From a bacterium (lineage in GTDB: Bacteria; AUK180): 64,000 nucleotides of DNA. A model generated the notes under the pieces. The model had not been told where the DNA came from. It did not search any database and saw only the letters and a list, made by a program, of their open reading frames with translations. Of this stretch, positions 61,410-64,000 are shown piece after piece (the first letter of the stretch is position 1; each line of letters begins with the position of its first letter). Both the position numbers and the translations under genes were made by a program. Location: assembly GCA_023144005.1 (NCBI GenBank), contig JAGLGN010000005.1, positions 1-64,000 on the forward strand, read 5' to 3'.

Positions 61410-61772
61410 CTATCCGGTCAAACCACAGCGCGGCGATGTGCTGCATACGGCATTTATCAGCGCTTTGTCCCTCTTGGAAAGATCTATGTTCTTTTCTACT
61501 AATTCAGCGATGCCGGATTCATAGGCGAAGTTATCAAGAGAGTAGATGACCATCTTTCCTTCATAATGGCTTTTCACGATCTTCAACAACTTCAACGGGC
61601 GCAGAGAATGCGATATCCTGGATTGCTCGGATTTCATAATAGCTTCCAGTTCGCAAACACACATATCCCTTTCTAGAAGCAGCCGAAAGAGCTTCAGGCG
61701 CAGCGGATTGCCCAGTAGTTTGAAAGAAAGTGAGAGATCCAGAAATTTGTCGTCATATTCTTTATGTTTCAT
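61410..61772 (-). CDS. arsR: ArsR/SmtB family metalloregulator
   Basis: The 120-residue repressor has the winged-helix DNA-binding segment (about 45-75, SEQSRISHSLRPLKLLKIV) and the metal-site motif DMCVCEL at 37-42, close to the ELCVCDL motif of arsenite-sensing ArsR. Two more cysteines lie near the C-terminus (110 and 116). It should repress its own operon until As(III) or a related ion binds. Its start codon overlaps an inverted repeat and the promoter is leaderless. Confidence 0.92.
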   Translation of the reverse strand: MKHKEYDDKFLDLSLSFKLLGNPLRLKLFRLLLERDMCVCELEAIMKSEQSRISHSLRPLKLLKIVKSHYEGKMVIYSLDNFAYESGIAELVEKNIDLSKRDKALINAVCSTSPRCGLTG

Positions 61773-61807
61773 ATGAACATATTATCATATATAAAACACA
61801 AAGTCAA
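61771..61807 (-). promoter_or_regulatory. arsR operon promoter with overlapping operator, leaderless arrangement
   Basis: On the minus strand TTGACT (61802-61807), a 17-bp spacer and TAATAT (61779-61784) end 6 nt before the ATG at 61772. The inverted repeat ATATGA-N8-TCATAT (61771-61790) covers the -10 box and the start codon, the right place for an ArsR operator. Confidence 0.6.
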
Positions 61808-61857
61808 ATTCCATATCCATTAATATCATGATCTGTACTAAAAAATTCTGTCGAGTT

Positions 61858-62229
61858 CTAACTGCCGCCGCATTTTTTCTTGCACTCAACAATAACCTTC
61901 ATCATCTCCTGTTGGTGATGATGGATTATCTCATCGGAAGTGCCGAAACATTTTGCCTCATAAGCAAGGTTCTCCATGACCTTTATAATGTCATCAAGAT
62001 TTGCTTCTTCCGGTACAACGTCGATACTTTTGAAGTTTTTCTTAACGATCGTTCTGACTGAATTCATGATCTTGTCATCACTTGTGTCAAAACCCAATCG
62101 GTCTTTCGCTTGTCTGAAGGTCTCCTTTTGTGCCGCAAAAAAACATTGTATCATCAATTCAACAACCTTAGCAGGATTTAAATCTACAAGATCCTCGTCT
62201 GAAATCGCCCATCTTTGATTATCTTCCAT
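61858..62229 (-). CDS. hypothetical protein with C-terminal CxxxC
   Basis: I do not recognise the family of this 123-residue cytoplasmic protein. It is mostly helical, with a conserved-looking LNPAKVVELMIQCFFAAQKETF segment near 17-38 and a C-terminal CKKKCGGS. Two internal cysteines (one near 29, one near 94) could join the C-terminal pair. It has its own consensus promoter and AGGAGG. It lies 85 bp upstream of arsR on the same strand; a metal-related role is only suggested by that. Confidence 0.7.
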   Translation of the reverse strand: MEDNQRWAISDEDLVDLNPAKVVELMIQCFFAAQKETFRQAKDRLGFDTSDDKIMNSVRTIVKKNFKSIDVVPEEANLDDIIKVMENLAYEAKCFGTSDEIIHHHQQEMMKVIVECKKKCGGS

Positions 62230-62247
62230 CTCATCCTCCTCTTCTTG

Positions 62248-62276
62248 ATTATAAGAAGAAATTTCGAAAAGGTCAA
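62248..62276 (-). promoter_or_regulatory. promoter of the gene at 61858-62229
   Basis: On the minus strand TTGACC (62271-62276), a 17-bp spacer and TATAAT (62248-62253) lie 18 nt before the ATG, with AGGAGG between. Confidence 0.8.
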
Positions 62277-62398
62277 GTTTTCACTTGTCAATCCGTGCAA
62301 GTCTCTTTATTTATTGTACCTGTGATCATGCGGAATACAGCAAAACAACATTCTATAAGAGTAGTGATTAAGCTCTCAAGAGCCCCTTGTAAATATCC

Positions 62399-63760
62399 TT
62401 AAATATGGATTTTTGATGTTTGTTCCGGATCCGTCCCCAGTGCAGCGGCCCGTTTCAGAAGCGCGCGGCCGGCAGGTGCGGTTTCCTTATTCTTTATGTA
62501 AACATTTCCCAACGCCCTTAAGATATACCCCATTTCGTTTCTAATATCATTTTCTTCTGCAAGTTTCAGTGCCTTTTCGAATTTGATCGCCGCTTCAGCT
62601 GGGTTTTCCTCTGCAAGATGCTCCCCCATCTTATAAAGCGCAAGGTATTGCAATCTTGGCAGAGCGACCTCATTTGCCAGTCTAAGGGCCTTGGAAATCG
62701 TTTTATCTCTATCTATATATTTGCCGATGAGGTGGTAATAATCGGAAAGATGGCGTAATACTTCATTGAGATGTCGATGATCCTTCATCGTGCTGAACAA
62801 AGACCGGGCTTCTTCTAAATACGGCAACACTCTATCATAATCTGCCATCTCCACATAAGTGCTGGCAAAATTGATCAGATTGATACCGATCATTCTGAGG
62901 AATTTGCGTTTTCTCGCTATCTTGAGACTTTTTGCAAATAATGACAGTCCCTTCTCATATTCCTTTGTTTTCGCATAGACATTTCCCATATTCATATAAG
63001 CATTCCCTATCCCTTTCTGGTCGTCAAGCTGCAGAACTATTTCAAGGTATTTCTCAAAATAGTGAAGGGATTTCTTTAAATCTCCCCGTGCCGCGTTCAT
63101 TCCACCCAGGTCATTATAAACCCCTGCGATCCCATGAGTATAAGAAGTCTGTTTCGCGATCTCCAGAAATTCCAGAAGTTTCTTCTCTGATTCAGCATAT
63201 CTTCCGGTATGATAATATATGATCCCTATGTTTTTTGTTGCCATCCCCAGAACTCTACGATCGTCTATCTTGGCAAAGGATTTCGCCGCTCTGCGGTAAT
63301 AGGTCAAAGCTTTTTCATAAAAACCCTGATGATAGTAAATGGCACCAAGATTATTATTCAATGCACCTTGATAGAATTCATCTCGGATAATTTTATTCAA
63401 CTCCAAGGCCTTAACAAAATAATCAGCCGCCGGCTCATATTCGCCTAAATACATATTGCAGATCCCCATAAGGTTCATTGCGTCAAAACGCAAATCTTCC
63501 TCGCCGGAAGATTCCAATTCGGCAAGAACTTCCTCTACGATCCGTATTACTTCGGGATATTTGTTTCGTTTTCTTTGGATGTGCGCGGACATTAATTTCA
63601 TCTTCTTCCGGTCCCATGGCAGGACGCTGATCTCAAATCCTTTTTTCGCGTCACTCATCGCTAAAGCGTATTTTCCCATAATATTGAGTAGCTCAGCGCG
63701 AAGGCGCAGCGCCAGACAATAGAGTTCTTTGGAATTGCGTTCGGAAGAAGGCTTATCCAT
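62399..63760 (-). CDS. TPR-repeat protein, downstream half of a gene split by UGA
   Basis: The 453-residue product is almost wholly tetratricopeptide repeats, about eleven of them, such as MNLMGICNMYLGEYEPAADY and NNLGAIYYHQGFYEKALTYY. It starts 3 nt after the UGA that ends the piece at 63764-64000, in the same frame. There is no ribosome site before its ATG. The two pieces together resemble one large ATPase- or kinase-linked TPR regulator. Independent start, readthrough or a nonsense mutation are all possible. Confidence 0.75.
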   Translation of the reverse strand: MDKPSSERNSKELYCLALRLRAELLNIMGKYALAMSDAKKGFEISVLPWDRKKMKLMSAHIQRKRNKYPEVIRIVEEVLAELESSGEEDLRFDAMNLMGICNMYLGEYEPAADYFVKALELNKIIRDEFYQGALNNNLGAIYYHQGFYEKALTYYRRAAKSFAKIDDRRVLGMATKNIGIIYYHTGRYAESEKKLLEFLEIAKQTSYTHGIAGVYNDLGGMNAARGDLKKSLHYFEKYLEIVLQLDDQKGIGNAYMNMGNVYAKTKEYEKGLSLFAKSLKIARKRKFLRMIGINLINFASTYVEMADYDRVLPYLEEARSLFSTMKDHRHLNEVLRHLSDYYHLIGKYIDRDKTISKALRLANEVALPRLQYLALYKMGEHLAEENPAEAAIKFEKALKLAEENDIRNEMGYILRALGNVYIKNKETAPAGRALLKRAAALGTDPEQTSKIHI

Positions 63761-63763
63761 AGG

Positions 63764-64000
63764 TCACTGCTGGTCGGTCATCTCCTCATACGACTCGATA
63801 GCACGAGTAAAAAACTGTACTGCTTCTTCATTGGCATAAACGGCTTTCGCCTTTTCACCGGCAAGGACAGAATATAAAAGGCTGCGGTCATAATCCTTGG
63901 CAGAATGAAAATGATAAGACATTATCCCCAGATATTCATCGCGCCTTTTTGAGAATTTATCCTCAATGTAAATCCCCACCTTGGAGTGCAATTCACGGCG
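63764..64000 (-). CDS. TPR regulator, upstream piece (continues past the right edge)
   Basis: The frame is open to the right edge. The visible 78 residues contain RRELHSKVG, YLGIMSYHFHSAKDYDRSLLYSVLAGEKAKA and NEEAVQFFTRAIESYEEM, the segment that joins the ATPase domain to the TPR array in large bacterial signal ATPases and kinases. It ends at DQQ followed by TGA, with the TPR piece continuing in frame. Confidence 0.75.
   Translation of the reverse strand, partial: RRELHSKVGIYIEDKFSKRRDEYLGIMSYHFHSAKDYDRSLLYSVLAGEKAKAVYANEEAVQFFTRAIESYEEMTDQQ

Noticed and set aside
62399-64000. UGA recoded as a sense codon in this organism
   Set aside because: Many intact genes here end in TGA at the expected place (dapA, csaB-overlapping genes, queE), so UGA is a working stop.

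Overview
The window looks like chromosome of a Gram-negative bacterium from a poorly characterised lineage. Evidence for an outer membrane and periplasm: several lipoproteins with a lipobox, an alpha-2-macroglobulin lipoprotein, two probable outer-membrane barrel proteins, and a clostripain-like secreted protease ending in a type IX-secretion-like (type A) C-terminal domain. A 16S rRNA 5' part lies at the left edge and would place the organism directly by a database search; I do not name a phylum from memory. UGA is used as a normal stop. Promoters are easy to read as sigma70-like boxes with 16-18 bp spacing.

Layout. 1-680: start of a 16S rRNA gene (minus strand) with a leader holding two promoters and two boxA-like elements. 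681-5394: minus-strand operon PEGA-domain Ser/Thr kinase - tmk - holB - M19 dipeptidase. 5395-6022: gene-free, repeat-rich. 6023-15126: long minus-strand operon tRNA-fMet - tRNA(CAT) - tilS - ftsH - BMP-type ABC permease - dapA - dapB - MA-clan peptidase - DUF5693 - csaB. 15314-19869: membrane proteins (unknown, DUF3267, GDYXXLXY, DUF2157). 20213-21364: TPR fragment. 21605-27247: plus-strand operon of a Tricorn protease, a secreted GNDxY-repeat protein and a HEAT-like secreted protein. 27233-32943: CPBP membrane protease, lipoprotein, then glyQ - DUF4388 - buk - GNAT. 33373-39231: alpha-2-macroglobulin. 40096-42717: queE - queC - glnA. 42825-43739: AbiEii-like nucleotidyltransferase. 43778-46200: tandem CsgG-like/outer-membrane proteins. 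46274-48332: nitroreductase and a methyltransferase gene split by two mobile elements. 48473-54959: clostripain-like protease and a P-type cation ATPase. 55173-58190: LysE exporter, DUF2079, glycosyltransferase, CMD protein. 58221-61772: ArsR-controlled redox/permease operon. 62399-64000: TPR regulator with an in-frame UGA.

The most interesting material is outside ordinary genes. (i) A family of ~271-273 bp foldback elements (three full copies, one truncated, one solo end) with long imperfect inverted repeats. Two copies sit in one methyltransferase gene, and removing both exactly restores a 249-codon reading frame. The outermost ends differ between copies but match within a copy. (ii) Spacers carry heptanucleotide-phase arrays, hairpins with constant flanks and variable cores, and a composite repeat into which one foldback element has inserted. 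(iii) Five genes have a -10 box only 5-6 nt before the start codon, implying leaderless mRNAs. (iv) An operon under a CVC-type ArsR combines a CSC-motif permease, a CPKC thioredoxin-like protein, a DGC protein, a thioredoxin lipoprotein and a CcdA-like electron conduit, without arsB, acr3 or arsC in the window.
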